64,000 bases of DNA from Paractinoplanes atraurantiacus (GTDB taxonomy: Bacteria > Actinomycetota > Actinomycetes > Mycobacteriales > Micromonosporaceae): positions 186,001-250,000 of the forward strand of contig NZ_OBDY01000011.1 in the NCBI RefSeq assembly GCF_900215205.1, written 5' to 3'. The notes below the pieces were generated by a model. It did not search any database. It saw nothing but the letters and a program-made list of their open reading frames with translations, and was not told the DNA's origin. Below, piece by piece: positions 8,773-17,341 of the stretch. A program made the translations under genes and the position numbers. Each line of letters starts with the position of its first letter. Within the stretch, counting starts at the first letter, position 1.

Positions 8773-10452
8773 TCACTCGGCGAATGGCTCGATCATCACA
8801 GACGCGGCCTTGAGCCACGCCGCGCGCGTCTCCTGCTGGAGGTCCGCATACTCGATCGAGGAGCCCACTTCCAGGGCCGGGTCGTACGGCACGACGGCCA
8901 CCGCGCGGGTGCGCGTGGCGAAATGCTTGGCGAAGTCGTTGAGCAGCGGCAGCGGCCCCGGCGAGGGGCAGGAGATCAACGTCACCGCGTTCGACACCAG
9001 GTCGCCCATGCCGCTCTCGTCGAGCACGTCGAGCATCCAGTCGGCGGTGAACGCCGCGTCCTCGCGGGGCACCGTGGTGATCACGAGCTGGTCGGCCTGG
9101 CGCATCACGGTCTGCCAGTTGACGCTCTCGACGTTGTTGCCGGTGTCGACGCAGATCACGTCGTGGGTGCGGCGCAGCAGGTCCATCACCCGGCGCACGG
9201 TGCCCTGGTCGAGCCGCTGGGCGAAGCGCGGGTTCTCCTCGCCCGCCAGCACGTCGTAGGACCCGTCGGAGGCGTGCCGCAGATAGCCGTCGAGCTCCTG
9301 GAGCAGGGCGTCACCGTGCAGGTTCTCGATCTCGAGGAGATCGGCCAGAAGATGCTTGATGGTACGGGCGTGACGCGCGCTCCCGGCTCTCAGGCCGAGC
9401 GTGCCCCGCAGCTCGTTGTCGTCCCACGCGAGCACGCCCCGGCCGCGGACGCTGCCGATGGTCGCGGCCGCGAGCACGGTCGCGGTGGTCTTGTGGACGC
9501 CGCCCTTGGGGTTGGCGAAGGCCAGCACCCGCGGCTTGCCGAGCTTGCGCCGCATGACCGACACGGCCCGGGCGAACTCGTCGTCGGCCCGCGTCTGCCG
9601 CCACTCGATGCGCGCCGCGGCCGGCGAGGTCGGCGACGGCGCCACCCGCGGGGCGGGCGCCGGCGGAGCGGGCGGCGCGGCGGTCACCGGCTGCGCCAGG
9701 AGCGAGGCGGCGGACGGCGTCAGAGGTGAGAGGGCCGGCGGGGCGAGAGGCGAAGCGGCGGGTGAGGCCGCGGGCAGAGCGGCGGGCGGCTGAGCGAAAG
9801 GCGCCGCCTGAGGCGCGGCCGCCGGCGGCTGCGTGACCGGAGCCGCCGCCGAGGCGCGCACCTGCGGATAGTCACGCGGCTGGGGTTGCGCCTGCGGATA
9901 GTCACGCGGCTGAGGTGGCGCCTGCGAATAGTCCCGCGGCTGGGTTTGCGCCGGAGCGTAGTCACGCGGCGCCTGCGGATAGTCACGCGACGGCTGCGGG
10001 GCGGGCGGCTGCGGTGGGGCCGACCGCGACGAGGGCCCGAAGAAACTCGTGGGCTCGGGAGCGGAGGAAGCGGGCGGAGCGGAGGGCGCGGGCGGAGCGG
10101 ACGGAGCAGGCTGTGACCGCGCCTGCCACCGGGGGTCGAGCGGATTGATCGGCCGCTGCGGCACCGCCCGCTGCGGCGACTCGGGCGCCGGCGGCTCGGC
10201 GCCGTGCTGGTCGGCCGGATGCTGGTCGTACCGCGACCCGTACGACCCGCCGCGGGAGTCGAGCGGATTGGTCGGCCGCCGGGTGGGCAGGGGCGACCCG
10301 TACTGCTGGGGCTGCTGCGGAGCGGCCTCGCGGCCCGGCTCCTCGGCCTGGTCGTCGGCGCCGCGGGAACCGTGCCGGGCGCGGTCGAGCAGCGCCCGCC
10401 ATCGCGGGGCTGGTTCCGCAGGCCGGCCCCAGCCGGTCTCGGTCCCCTCCAC
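8773..10452 (-). CDS. ParA/MinD-superfamily ATPase with Pro-rich N-terminal tail
   Basis: A 559-residue protein. Residues 1-290 are Pro/Ala/Gln-rich and probably disordered, with repeats of the type PRDYPQAQPQ (about 155-198). The C-terminal half is a P-loop ATPase of the SIMIBI class: FANPKGGVHKTTATVL (313-328) is a Walker A in which His replaces the usual Gly before Lys, DVICVDTGNNVESVNW is Walker B-like, and QADQLVITTVPREDAAFTADW follows. Such proteins occur in actinobacteria beside cell-surface, ESX-like or division genes; the partner here is unknown. The unknown protein just upstream (11533-10586) is a plausible partner because the gene pair is compact. Confidence 0.8.
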   Translation of the reverse strand: MEGTETGWGRPAEPAPRWRALLDRARHGSRGADDQAEEPGREAAPQQPQQYGSPLPTRRPTNPLDSRGGSYGSRYDQHPADQHGAEPPAPESPQRAVPQRPINPLDPRWQARSQPAPSAPPAPSAPPASSAPEPTSFFGPSSRSAPPQPPAPQPSRDYPQAPRDYAPAQTQPRDYSQAPPQPRDYPQAQPQPRDYPQVRASAAAPVTQPPAAAPQAAPFAQPPAALPAASPAASPLAPPALSPLTPSAASLLAQPVTAAPPAPPAPAPRVAPSPTSPAAARIEWRQTRADDEFARAVSVMRRKLGKPRVLAFANPKGGVHKTTATVLAAATIGSVRGRGVLAWDDNELRGTLGLRAGSARHARTIKHLLADLLEIENLHGDALLQELDGYLRHASDGSYDVLAGEENPRFAQRLDQGTVRRVMDLLRRTHDVICVDTGNNVESVNWQTVMRQADQLVITTVPREDAAFTADWMLDVLDESGMGDLVSNAVTLISCPSPGPLPLLNDFAKHFATRTRAVAVVPYDPALEVGSSIEYADLQQETRAAWLKAASVMIEPFAE

Positions 10453-10585
10453 GGCTCAGTCCTCCCTGCCCATTGCTCTCGGTGATGCCCACGCCCGGGC
10501 CGTTCGCCTTTGACAGGCTACGGAGCCGAGCGCGATAGGGCCACTGCCCGTGCCACCGACTAGAGACCTAACGTCCGGGCGGGGC

Positions 10586-11533
10586 TCAGGGTGCTGCCGC
10601 CGAGGCGCTGGTCGCATCGTGAGCAGCTGTCGCGTCTGACGCAGAGGGTACGGCAGGAAGATCCTCCGATGCCGAGGCGGAAGGGTCGTTCAGGTGCCCG
10701 GAGTCCCGTGATGAGGCAGATGTCACATCGACCCCGGGCGCCGACACTATCGGCGCCGACGGCTGTGAGGCAATGCCCGCGGCCGCGGTTGGCACAGCCG
10801 GGACCACACCGGTCTGCTCGGGCAGCGGGGGCCGGAACTCGGTGCGGTCCAGGCTGCGCACCTCCGGCGCCGCATCGACCGCACGCACACCCGGCCGGGC
10901 CGCCACCTGCTGCAACGCGGCCGGGGTGCCCCGGACGACGGCCGCGAAGACGCACGAGCATCCCGAGCGGTACGCCGCCGCCTCCACCTCGGCCGTGTGG
11001 GCCGCCGCCGCGTACGCGTCCCGGGCCCGGGCCTCCGCGGCCGGGAGCTTCGACGCCAGCTGCTCGTACGCGGCCTTCTCGGTGTCCCGGGCGATGGCCG
11101 CGTCGAGCATGCCGGTGAGCACGTCGGCCGGCAGCCGGTAGACCGGGATCCGCACGACCTGGGTGTGCTGGCCGGGCATCGGCACCCGCGCGTACACCTG
11201 CGCCACCGAGGCACCCTCCAGGAGGCCGGGCAGGCGCCCGGCCGGCACATAGGAGCCGAAGCTCACCAGCGCCCACATGTCTCCGGCCGCCGGCGCCGAC
11301 GGCTCGGCGAGCGCGCCGAGCTCGGTACGCGACGAGTCGAGGTAGCCCGGAACGGTCTGCCCTTGGACGACCCCGATCCGTACGACATCAATGGGATCTT
11401 GAACCGGCGCGGCCTCGCGCCGGCCCACCCAGAGCGCCCCCAGCAGTACGACGCCGGCCGTCACGGCCGCGCAGGCGATCGCGAACCGGGCGTCGGACGC
11501 GGAGAGCAAGCGCACCCGCTGGGCGGGGCCCAT
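10586..11533 (-). CDS. Membrane-anchored protein of unknown function
   Basis: 315 residues, no family recognised. It has a short cytoplasmic N-terminus, one hydrophobic helix (about 18-36, FAIACAAVTAGVVLLGALW), and an exported domain with a helical Ala/Glu-rich stretch (about 150-185, EKAAYEQLASKLPAAEARAR). A CSC pair sits in GCSCVFAAVVRG. A Pro/Ala/Ser-rich low-complexity C-terminal tail follows from about residue 235. It starts four bases after the rluD stop and precedes the ParA-like ATPase, so it belongs to the dksA-lspA-rluD transcript. The topology resembles a sorting or assembly factor, but that is inference only. Confidence 0.65.
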   Translation of the reverse strand: MGPAQRVRLLSASDARFAIACAAVTAGVVLLGALWVGRREAAPVQDPIDVVRIGVVQGQTVPGYLDSSRTELGALAEPSAPAAGDMWALVSFGSYVPAGRLPGLLEGASVAQVYARVPMPGQHTQVVRIPVYRLPADVLTGMLDAAIARDTEKAAYEQLASKLPAAEARARDAYAAAAHTAEVEAAAYRSGCSCVFAAVVRGTPAALQQVAARPGVRAVDAAPEVRSLDRTEFRPPLPEQTGVVPAVPTAAAGIASQPSAPIVSAPGVDVTSASSRDSGHLNDPSASASEDLPAVPSASDATAAHDATSASAAAP

Positions 11534-11537
11534 GGGC

Positions 11538-12470
11538 TCAGACCGCGTCCTGAAGGACGTCGAGGGCGTACTTCAGGTCGTCGGGATAGTCGCTGACGAA
11601 GCGCACCTCGTCGTGGGTCCGCGGGTGCAGGAAGGCCAGCTCGCGGGCGTGCAGCCACTGCCGGTTGAGCTTGAGCCGGGCGGCCAGGGTGGGATCGGCG
11701 CCGTACTGTGTGTCGCCCACGCACGGGTGCCGCAGGGCCGAGAAGTGCACCCGGATCTGGTGGGTGCGCCCGGTCTCCAGCTTCACGTCGACCAGGCTGG
11801 CCGAGCGGAACGCCTCCAGCGTGTCGTAATGGGTGACGCTGGGCTTGCCGTCCGACATGACCGCGAACTTGTAGTCGGCGGTCGGGTGCCGGTCGATCGG
11901 CGCGTCGATGGTGCCCCGCAGCGGGTCGAGGTGGCCCTGCACGACCGCGTGGTAGCGCTTGTCGACCTCACGCTCCTTGAAGGCGCGCTTGAGGACGCTG
12001 TAGGCCATCTCGCTCTTGGCCACGACCATGAGCCCGGTGGTGCCGACGTCGAGCCGGTGGACGATGCCCTGGCGCTCGGCGGCGCCGCTGGTGGCCACGT
12101 TCTGCCCCATGGCGGCCAGGCCGCTGACCACGGTCGGCCCGGTCCAGCCCGGGCTGGGGTGTGCGGCCACGCCGACCGGCTTGTCCACGACCACGATGTC
12201 GTCGTCGCTGTAGACGATGGTCAGCCCGTGCACCGGCTGCGGCGCCACCGGGGGCTGCTCGGCCGCCGGCGACGGCAGGGTGACCTCGAGCCAGGCGCCC
12301 GCGCTGACCTTGTCGGACTTGGGCCGCGGGTAGCCGTCGACCAGCGCGTCGCCGGCCTCGACCAGGGTCGCCGCGGCCGTGCGGGACAGCCCGAAGAGGC
12401 GGGAGACGGCCTGGTCCAGGCGCATGCCGTCGAGCCCGTCGGGGACGGGCAGGGATCGTTGCGAGCTCAC
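11538..12470 (-). CDS. rluD: RluD-type 23S rRNA pseudouridine synthase
   Basis: Isomerises uridines in 23S rRNA to pseudouridine. An N-terminal S4 RNA-binding domain (GMRLDQAVSRLFGLSRTAAA, about 15-34) is followed by the catalytic domain with HRLDVGTTGLMVVAK, in which Asp141 is the catalytic residue. The GTG at 12470 is chosen because it overlaps the lspA stop as GTGA and begins right at the S4 domain, giving 310 residues. A longer frame to 12566 would run into lspA. lspA-rluD is a conserved actinobacterial pair. The exact target uridine cannot be told from sequence. Confidence 0.93.
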   Translation of the reverse strand: MSSQRSLPVPDGLDGMRLDQAVSRLFGLSRTAAATLVEAGDALVDGYPRPKSDKVSAGAWLEVTLPSPAAEQPPVAPQPVHGLTIVYSDDDIVVVDKPVGVAAHPSPGWTGPTVVSGLAAMGQNVATSGAAERQGIVHRLDVGTTGLMVVAKSEMAYSVLKRAFKEREVDKRYHAVVQGHLDPLRGTIDAPIDRHPTADYKFAVMSDGKPSVTHYDTLEAFRSASLVDVKLETGRTHQIRVHFSALRHPCVGDTQYGADPTLAARLKLNRQWLHARELAFLHPRTHDEVRFVSDYPDDLKYALDVLQDAV

Positions 12471-13078
12471 TGCTTCTCGGCCTTCTTCCGTACGAGTCGT
12501 CGCCCGTCCCGCTGCCGGCCGGTGAGCTCGAGGAGCACGGCCAGCACGACGCCGACGCTCAGGCACGCGTCGGCGATGTTGAACACGGCGAAATACTCCG
12601 CGTACGGCCCGAAGACGCTGATCATGTCGACCACGTGGCCGTGGAGGAAGGACGGCGCGCGGAACAGCCGGTCTCCCAGGTTACCCAGGGCGCCGCCGAG
12701 CACGAGACCGAGCGCGATGCCCCACGGCAGCGACCGCAGCTTCGTGGCCATCCAGGCGATCCAGCCGATCACCACGATGGTGATCAGCGGGAACACCCAG
12801 GTGTAGCCCTCGCCGAAGCTGAAGGCGGCGCCGCTGTTGCGCAGCAGCGACAGGTAGACCAGGCCGCCGAGGATGCGCACGGGCTCACCCTCGGTCAGGT
12901 TTTCGGTGGAGAGCCACTTGACCCACTGGTCGAGGGCCACAGCCACCACGGCGGTGGCGGCGAGCACGAGCACGGCGGCACGGCTGAACCCGGGGCGTGG
13001 TCCCGGCTCCGGCTCGTCCACGGTGGTCGCGTCCGTCGCCTCGTCGGCGTTCAGCGTCGTTCCTCCAGCTGCTTGCAT
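12467..13078 (-). CDS. lspA: Lipoprotein signal peptidase (signal peptidase II)
   Basis: Membrane aspartyl protease that removes signal peptides from prolipoproteins. Four hydrophobic segments are visible. The catalytic motifs are NLGDRLFR and VFNIADACLSVG, supplying the two Asp residues; DQWVKW marks the first helix. The start is uncertain. ATG at 13078 gives 203 residues but overlaps the upstream zinc-finger gene by 28 bp. A CTG at 13054 overlaps that gene's stop as CTGA and has GGAGGA six bases upstream (13061-13066), giving 195 residues. The residues before the first helix are not conserved, so either start is possible. Confidence 0.93.
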   Translation of the reverse strand: MQAAGGTTLNADEATDATTVDEPEPGPRPGFSRAAVLVLAATAVVAVALDQWVKWLSTENLTEGEPVRILGGLVYLSLLRNSGAAFSFGEGYTWVFPLITIVVIGWIAWMATKLRSLPWGIALGLVLGGALGNLGDRLFRAPSFLHGHVVDMISVFGPYAEYFAVFNIADACLSVGVVLAVLLELTGRQRDGRRLVRKKAEKQ

Positions 13079-13458
13079 GACACACAGAGAGTCGCGGAGG
13101 GGAACGCCGCCAGTCGCTCGACCGGGATCGCGTTGCCGCACCGCTCGCACCAACCGTAGTTCCCCTCGCCGAGGCGGTCGATGGCGCGCTCCACCTGATT
13201 GATCCGCTCCAGCAGATTGTTGGCCAGAGTGATCTCCTGCTCACGCTCGAAGGTCTTGGTGCCGGCGTCGGCCTGGTCGTCGCCGGCCGAGTCCTCCATG
13301 CGGTCGCGCGCCAACTCGGTGATCTCGCTGATCGACTGCGAGTACTCGGCCTGGAGCTCGTCCCGCCGCTCGACCAGAGCGACCCGGATCTTCTCGGTCT
13401 CGGCGGCGCTGCGTGTCCGCTTGGCGGCGGCTGCCTTGGTGTCGCTTGCCTTGGCCAT
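13051..13458 (-). CDS. TraR/DksA-family zinc-finger protein
   Basis: 135 residues. A Lys/Ala-rich N-terminus is followed by a helical hairpin-like coiled coil (about 20-95) and a C4 zinc finger, CERCGN...CVSCKQ, with Cys104, Cys107, Cys125 and Cys128. Family members bind RNA polymerase through its secondary channel or are related in fold; whether this one does is unproven. The ATG at 13458 is preceded by GAGGGAG, a good ribosome site. It heads the compact set zinc-finger gene - lspA - rluD. In-frame codons further upstream lack conservation and were left out. Confidence 0.85.
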   Translation of the reverse strand: MAKASDTKAAAAKRTRSAAETEKIRVALVERRDELQAEYSQSISEITELARDRMEDSAGDDQADAGTKTFEREQEITLANNLLERINQVERAIDRLGEGNYGWCERCGNAIPVERLAAFPSATLCVSCKQLEERR

Positions 13459-13598
13459 CGTCGCTCCCTCGGCCGCGCCCCGCGCGGCGATCAGCGTCTC
13501 TTGAGATCGGCGCCTCCACCGACCTCTGGTGATCTTCCCCCACCTGCGAAAACAGCGCGGCTGAACGGAACAGCCGCGCACTCTCGGAGGACCGCAAG

Positions 13599-13613
13599 GA
13601 TACGGAACGTATC
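13599..13613. promoter_or_regulatory. Inverted repeat upstream of the zinc-finger gene
   Basis: GATACG-GAA-CGTATC is a perfect 6-bp inverted repeat with a 3-bp centre in the 296-bp gap between the antiporter stop and the TraR/DksA-family start. It is the only AT-richer patch there and sits about 140 bp upstream of the start codon, so it could be an operator. Nothing else is recognisable in 13459-13754. Confidence 0.35.
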
Positions 13614-13754
13614 TGAAAGCGACAACCTTTATGCCTTTGTACGCGTCCTGGTGCCACCAACCGCAAGCTCTCCCCTCCGGGCTTCGCGGTGGCGGCCGGC
13701 CGGTGGTCACCCTCCCCGGTCCGCCGCCGGGCTGTCCTGCCACGAAAGCCCGGA

Positions 13755-15290
13755 TCAGTGGCGCTGTTCCCGGCCGTCCTCACCGAACCAGCGGGCCAGC
13801 CGCCCCCGCCGGCTCACGGCCCGCAGCCGCCTCTCGGCGACGTCGCGGGCGGCCGCGGTCGCCACGATCAGCAGGGCGTCCCCGGTGCGCAGGCGGGTGT
13901 CCGGTCCCGGCACGAAGCCGTTGCCGTCGCGCACCACCAGGCTCACCGAGGCCCCCTTGGGCAGGCGGAGCTCATCGATGTGGACCCCGGCCAGCCGCGA
14001 ACCCGGCGTGACGTCCATGTGCAGCAGGTCGGCGTTCAGCCGTTCCAGCGGCGCCGCCTCCACGTGCACCTCGGCCGCCTCGGCCGGGGCGGTGACCTTG
14101 AGCAGGCGGGCCGCCGGCCCGAGCGTGGTCGCCTGGAGCAGCGTGAAGATGATGACCAGCACGAACACCGCGTCGAACAACCCCTCGGCCCCCGGCGTGC
14201 CGGCCGACAGCGGGATGGTGGCCAGCACGATCGGCACCGCCCCGCGCAGCCCCGCCCAGGACAGGAAGGCCGTCCCCCGCCAGCCGACCCGGTTGCCGGG
14301 CCGCCGCGGCCCCCGCACGGGCCGGGCCAGCACCGCTGAGACGATCACCGACAGCGGCCGGGCCAGCAGGACCAGCGCCACCCCCACGACCAGGGCCGGC
14401 ACCAGCGCGCTGCTCAGGTGCGAGGGCGAGGAGAGCAGCCCGAGCAGCACGAACAGCCCGATCTGGGCCACCCAGGCCAGCCCGTCGGCGAAACCGAGAA
14501 TGGCCCGCCGGTGCGGGATCCGCCCGTTGCCGAGCACGACTCCCGCCACATAGACGGCGAGGAACCCGGACGCGTGGGCGACGGCCCCCGCCGCGTAGGC
14601 CAGAACGGTGAGCCCCACCGCCGCGATCGGATAGAGCCCGGCCGACGGCAGCGCGGCGTGCCGGAGCAGCCAGCTCCCCCCGGCGCCGACCGCGAACCCG
14701 ATCACCGCGCCCGCCGCCAGCTCGTAGCTGACGATCAGAAGCTCGTACCACCAAGGGTGTTGACCCACCTCGGTAGCGCTCAGCAGAACGACCAGCAGAA
14801 CCACCGGCGCATCGTTCATGCCGGACTCGGCCTCGAGCGTGGCCACGAGCCGAGGCGGCAACCGCAGCCGCCGAAGCGTCGCGAAAACCGCGGCGGCGTC
14901 GGTCGACGACAGCACCGCCCCATAAAGCAAGGCCAACTGCCAGGGCAGACCGAGAATGAGATGTACGGCGAGACCGACCACCGCGATGCTCACCGCCACC
15001 CCGACGGTGGCCAGCGAGGCGGAAAGCCCCAGCACCGGCCGCAGCGTGCTCCACCGGGCCGTGAGCCCACCCTCGGCGATGATCACGATGAGCGCGCAGA
15101 ACCCGAGGGTCCGCGTCAGCTCCGCGTCATCGAACCGGATACCGAGCCCCGCCTCCCCGATGACCATCCCGATGGCCAGGTAGACGAGCAGACTGGGCAG
15201 CCCGAGCCGGGTGGAGAGCCGAACCGCCCCCACAGCGACGAGAAGAACCGCCGCCCCGATGAGCAGAGAGGTGTCAAGGTTCCCCGTCAT
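13755..15290 (-). CDS. CPA1-type K+(Na+)/H+ antiporter with TrkA-C domain
   Basis: 511 residues. Residues 1-390 contain about twelve hydrophobic helices of the sodium/hydrogen exchanger fold, with the ion-binding motif ESGMNDAPVVLLVVLL. A cytoplasmic RCK/TrkA-C regulatory domain follows (about 415-490, ending DALLIVATAAARDVAERRL). This layout matches NhaP2/CvrA-like potassium/proton antiporters, which use the proton gradient to export K+ or Na+ and bind a regulator through TrkA-C. The ATG overlaps the DUF167 stop as ATGA, so the two genes are coupled. Ion preference cannot be read from sequence. Confidence 0.88.
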   Translation of the reverse strand: MTGNLDTSLLIGAAVLLVAVGAVRLSTRLGLPSLLVYLAIGMVIGEAGLGIRFDDAELTRTLGFCALIVIIAEGGLTARWSTLRPVLGLSASLATVGVAVSIAVVGLAVHLILGLPWQLALLYGAVLSSTDAAAVFATLRRLRLPPRLVATLEAESGMNDAPVVLLVVLLSATEVGQHPWWYELLIVSYELAAGAVIGFAVGAGGSWLLRHAALPSAGLYPIAAVGLTVLAYAAGAVAHASGFLAVYVAGVVLGNGRIPHRRAILGFADGLAWVAQIGLFVLLGLLSSPSHLSSALVPALVVGVALVLLARPLSVIVSAVLARPVRGPRRPGNRVGWRGTAFLSWAGLRGAVPIVLATIPLSAGTPGAEGLFDAVFVLVIIFTLLQATTLGPAARLLKVTAPAEAAEVHVEAAPLERLNADLLHMDVTPGSRLAGVHIDELRLPKGASVSLVVRDGNGFVPGPDTRLRTGDALLIVATAAARDVAERRLRAVSRRGRLARWFGEDGREQRH

Positions 15291-15613
15291 GCCGGCGGGC
15301 CGTCGCGCAGCGCAGCCACACGCTCGGCGACCCCCGCGCCGCCCGGCGTAACCGTGAACACCTTGTCCCGGCTGGTAGCCCCCACCTTGAGCGCCACCGC
15401 CGCCGGCCGGACCCCCAGCGCCGAGGCCAGAGCCCGCCGCACCGCTTCAGTGGCTTTCCCGTCCACGGCGGGCGCCCCCACCGCGACGATCAGCGCAGCC
15501 CCATGCGCCCCCTCGTAGGACCCACCGACCTTGGTCCGCCCGGCCCCCGGCTTGACCCGCACCGCCACGGTGACGACGGCCGACTCTTCGGGAGGCACGC
15601 TGCGCTTGACCAT
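15287..15613 (-). CDS. DUF167 (YggU) family protein
   Basis: 108 residues, matching the small DUF167/YggU fold: VAVRVKPGAGRTKVGG at the N-terminus, VGAPAVDGKATEAVRRALA in the middle, and VGATSRDKVFTV. The function of the family is unknown. It starts with ATG at 15613 and overlaps the antiporter ATG. Upstream is 550 bp of repeat-bearing spacer, from which its promoter must come. Confidence 0.88.
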   Translation of the reverse strand: MVKRSVPPEESAVVTVAVRVKPGAGRTKVGGSYEGAHGAALIVAVGAPAVDGKATEAVRRALASALGVRPAAVALKVGATSRDKVFTVTPGGAGVAERVAALRDGPPA

Positions 15614-15883
15614 GCCCCATTGTGCCGATCACCCGCGTCCCAAACGAGAGCGGCTTTCACCCCACCCTCCCCTGCCGCCGGCCCCTACCCCTTCAGCAAC
15701 GAGTGGTCCTCGGCGAGCTGAGTCGATCATCAAGGAAGGCAGGACGGCGGCTGAAGCGATGCCGGCCAGCGGCGAGGGAGACCGGCAAATGCCGCATATC
15801 ATGCCAAGCCGAGGAAGCGAGGAGGCATGGCAGAACGACGCCCGCGGGAAGGGGCCGGAGGCCTGGCGGCGCAGTGCTCCCCC

Positions 15884-16191
15884 GAGGAACGAGCGGATGT
15901 CAACGCTGGCCGGCGCGGCACTCACCGGACGAGCGCACGGGTCTCAGCGCCGGAGGGCGCGGCGCTCGACCGAGGAGCGAACGAGTCTCAGCACCGGAGG
16001 GCGCGACGCTCACCCGAGGAGCGAACGAGTCTCAGCACCGGAGGACGCGGCACTCACCCGAGGAGCGAACGAGTCTCAGCACCGGAGGACGCGGCACTCA
16101 CCCGAGGAGCGAACGAGTCCCAGCGCCGGAGGGCGCGGCACTCGGCCGAGAAGCGAGCGGGTGTCAGCGCTGGACGGCGCTCGCCACCAGG
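15884..16191. repeat. 44-bp tandem repeat array overlapping a gene's 3' end
   Basis: Units containing GAGGAGCGAACGAGTCTCAG start at 15884, 15928, 15972, 16016, 16060, 16104 and 16148, each exactly 44 bp apart. The middle four are nearly identical. The last unit is diverged and contains the stop codon (16164-16166) and last codons of the neighbouring membrane-protein gene. The rest of the spacer 15614-15883 shows no gene. Confidence 0.9.
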
Positions 16192-17294
16192 CGGTCGACC
16201 GGGCGGCACAGGCCGCACGGGCTGAAGCCCAGCTCGACGGCCTCGCCGACTCCGATGGGCTCGGTGAGACGGCCGACCAGGTGGGGGCAGTCGGGCAGGT
16301 GGTAGCGGGGGCGCCCGTCGACCACCAGCACCTCGGCGTCGAGGCGGGCCACCCGCACCGCGTCGGCCGGCCGTACCGACTGCGGCAACGGCTCGTCGTC
16401 CGGATCGTCCACGTCGGGCTCGGCGAACTCGTCGTCCTCCGCGGCCGCCTCCGGCTCGGCGCCCGGATCACGGCGCCAGGCATCCGCACCCGGGTTCGCA
16501 CTGCGCGCCGCGTTGATCGCGGAAGAGGCCCGGTCATAGTCGGGCCCGGCCTCGCGGGTGTCCTGATCGCCGGAATCGCGATAGGCGGCCTGATCGTCGA
16601 AGTCGCCCTGACCGGACTGGCCAGCGAAGCCGCGTTGAGCCGACTGGCCGGGAACGTCGCGCTGGGCGGACGGGTCAGTGAAGTCGCGCTGGGCCGACTG
16701 GCCGGGGACGTCGCGCTGGGCCGACTGGCCGGGGACGTCGCGCTGGGCGGGCTGGTCGCGGTTCAGGTCGGCCGCCATGGCCTCCTTGGCGTCGCGCCAA
16801 CCTGCCGCATGAGCCTCATCGGCGGACAAATCGCCCGGCGGGACGGCGCCCGGGCCCTGGGGCGTGACGTGGGGGTCGGTGTCGGCGACGGCGTCGAACT
16901 GGACTGTGTCCCGAGAGGCCGATTCGGCTGCGAAAGACTCGCCGGGCGGAGGAGGATCGTCGGGGGCGCGACGGCGCCGGGCCGGATCCCCGGCCGCCTG
17001 CGCGGCGAACTCGGGCTCCGCCACGAAGGCCTCGTCGGGGTAGTCCTCGACGGCGTAATCGCCGGCGGCGTAGTCGTCGGCCGGATAAGCGCCCTCGACG
17101 TGCTCGTCGGCGGGCGTGGTGCGCGCGGCCGCGCGCCGGGCCGAAGCCGCCTGACGGGCGCCGACCACAAGGAAGACCGCGGCCACCAGGCTGGCCACGA
17201 TGGAGCTGATGAGCAGGTTGCTCGACCCGCCGGTGAGGCCCATGACGAGCAGGGCCACCGCGACGAGGATGAGCAGAAGACTAGCGACAATCAT
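16164..17294 (-). CDS. Membrane protein with nonapeptide repeats and a His/Cys tail motif
   Basis: 376 residues. Two hydrophobic helices sit at the N-terminus (about 2-20 and 28-46). A long acidic, Asp/Ala/Tyr-rich region follows. Then come about eight 9-residue repeats of the type QSAQRDVPG (roughly 178-250), and a conserved C-terminal domain. That domain reads VLVVDGRPRYHLPDCPHL followed by GFSPCGLCRP: one His and three Cys that could bind a metal, as in Ada-like HxxxC...CxxC modules. Function unknown. It lies 47 bp downstream of divIVA on the same strand, so it may be the last gene of the division cluster. Its stop codon lies inside the 44-bp repeat array. Confidence 0.75.
   Translation of the reverse strand: MIVASLLLILVAVALLVMGLTGGSSNLLISSIVASLVAAVFLVVGARQAASARRAAARTTPADEHVEGAYPADDYAAGDYAVEDYPDEAFVAEPEFAAQAAGDPARRRRAPDDPPPPGESFAAESASRDTVQFDAVADTDPHVTPQGPGAVPPGDLSADEAHAAGWRDAKEAMAADLNRDQPAQRDVPGQSAQRDVPGQSAQRDFTDPSAQRDVPGQSAQRGFAGQSGQGDFDDQAAYRDSGDQDTREAGPDYDRASSAINAARSANPGADAWRRDPGAEPEAAAEDDEFAEPDVDDPDDEPLPQSVRPADAVRVARLDAEVLVVDGRPRYHLPDCPHLVGRLTEPIGVGEAVELGFSPCGLCRPVDRLVASAVQR
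16560..16765. repeat. 27-bp repeats encoding nonapeptides
   Basis: In-frame 27-bp units inside the membrane-protein gene encode QPAQRDVPG, QSAQRDVPG, QSAQRDFTD, PSAQRDVPG, QSAQRGFAG, QSGQGDFDD and two decayed copies. The DNA of the best copies is nearly identical, which points to recent expansion. Confidence 0.85.
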
Positions 17295-17341
17295 GGCTCA
17301 TCCTCGTCGTGAGAAACCGGCGGGAGATGGGAAAGCGGAGG

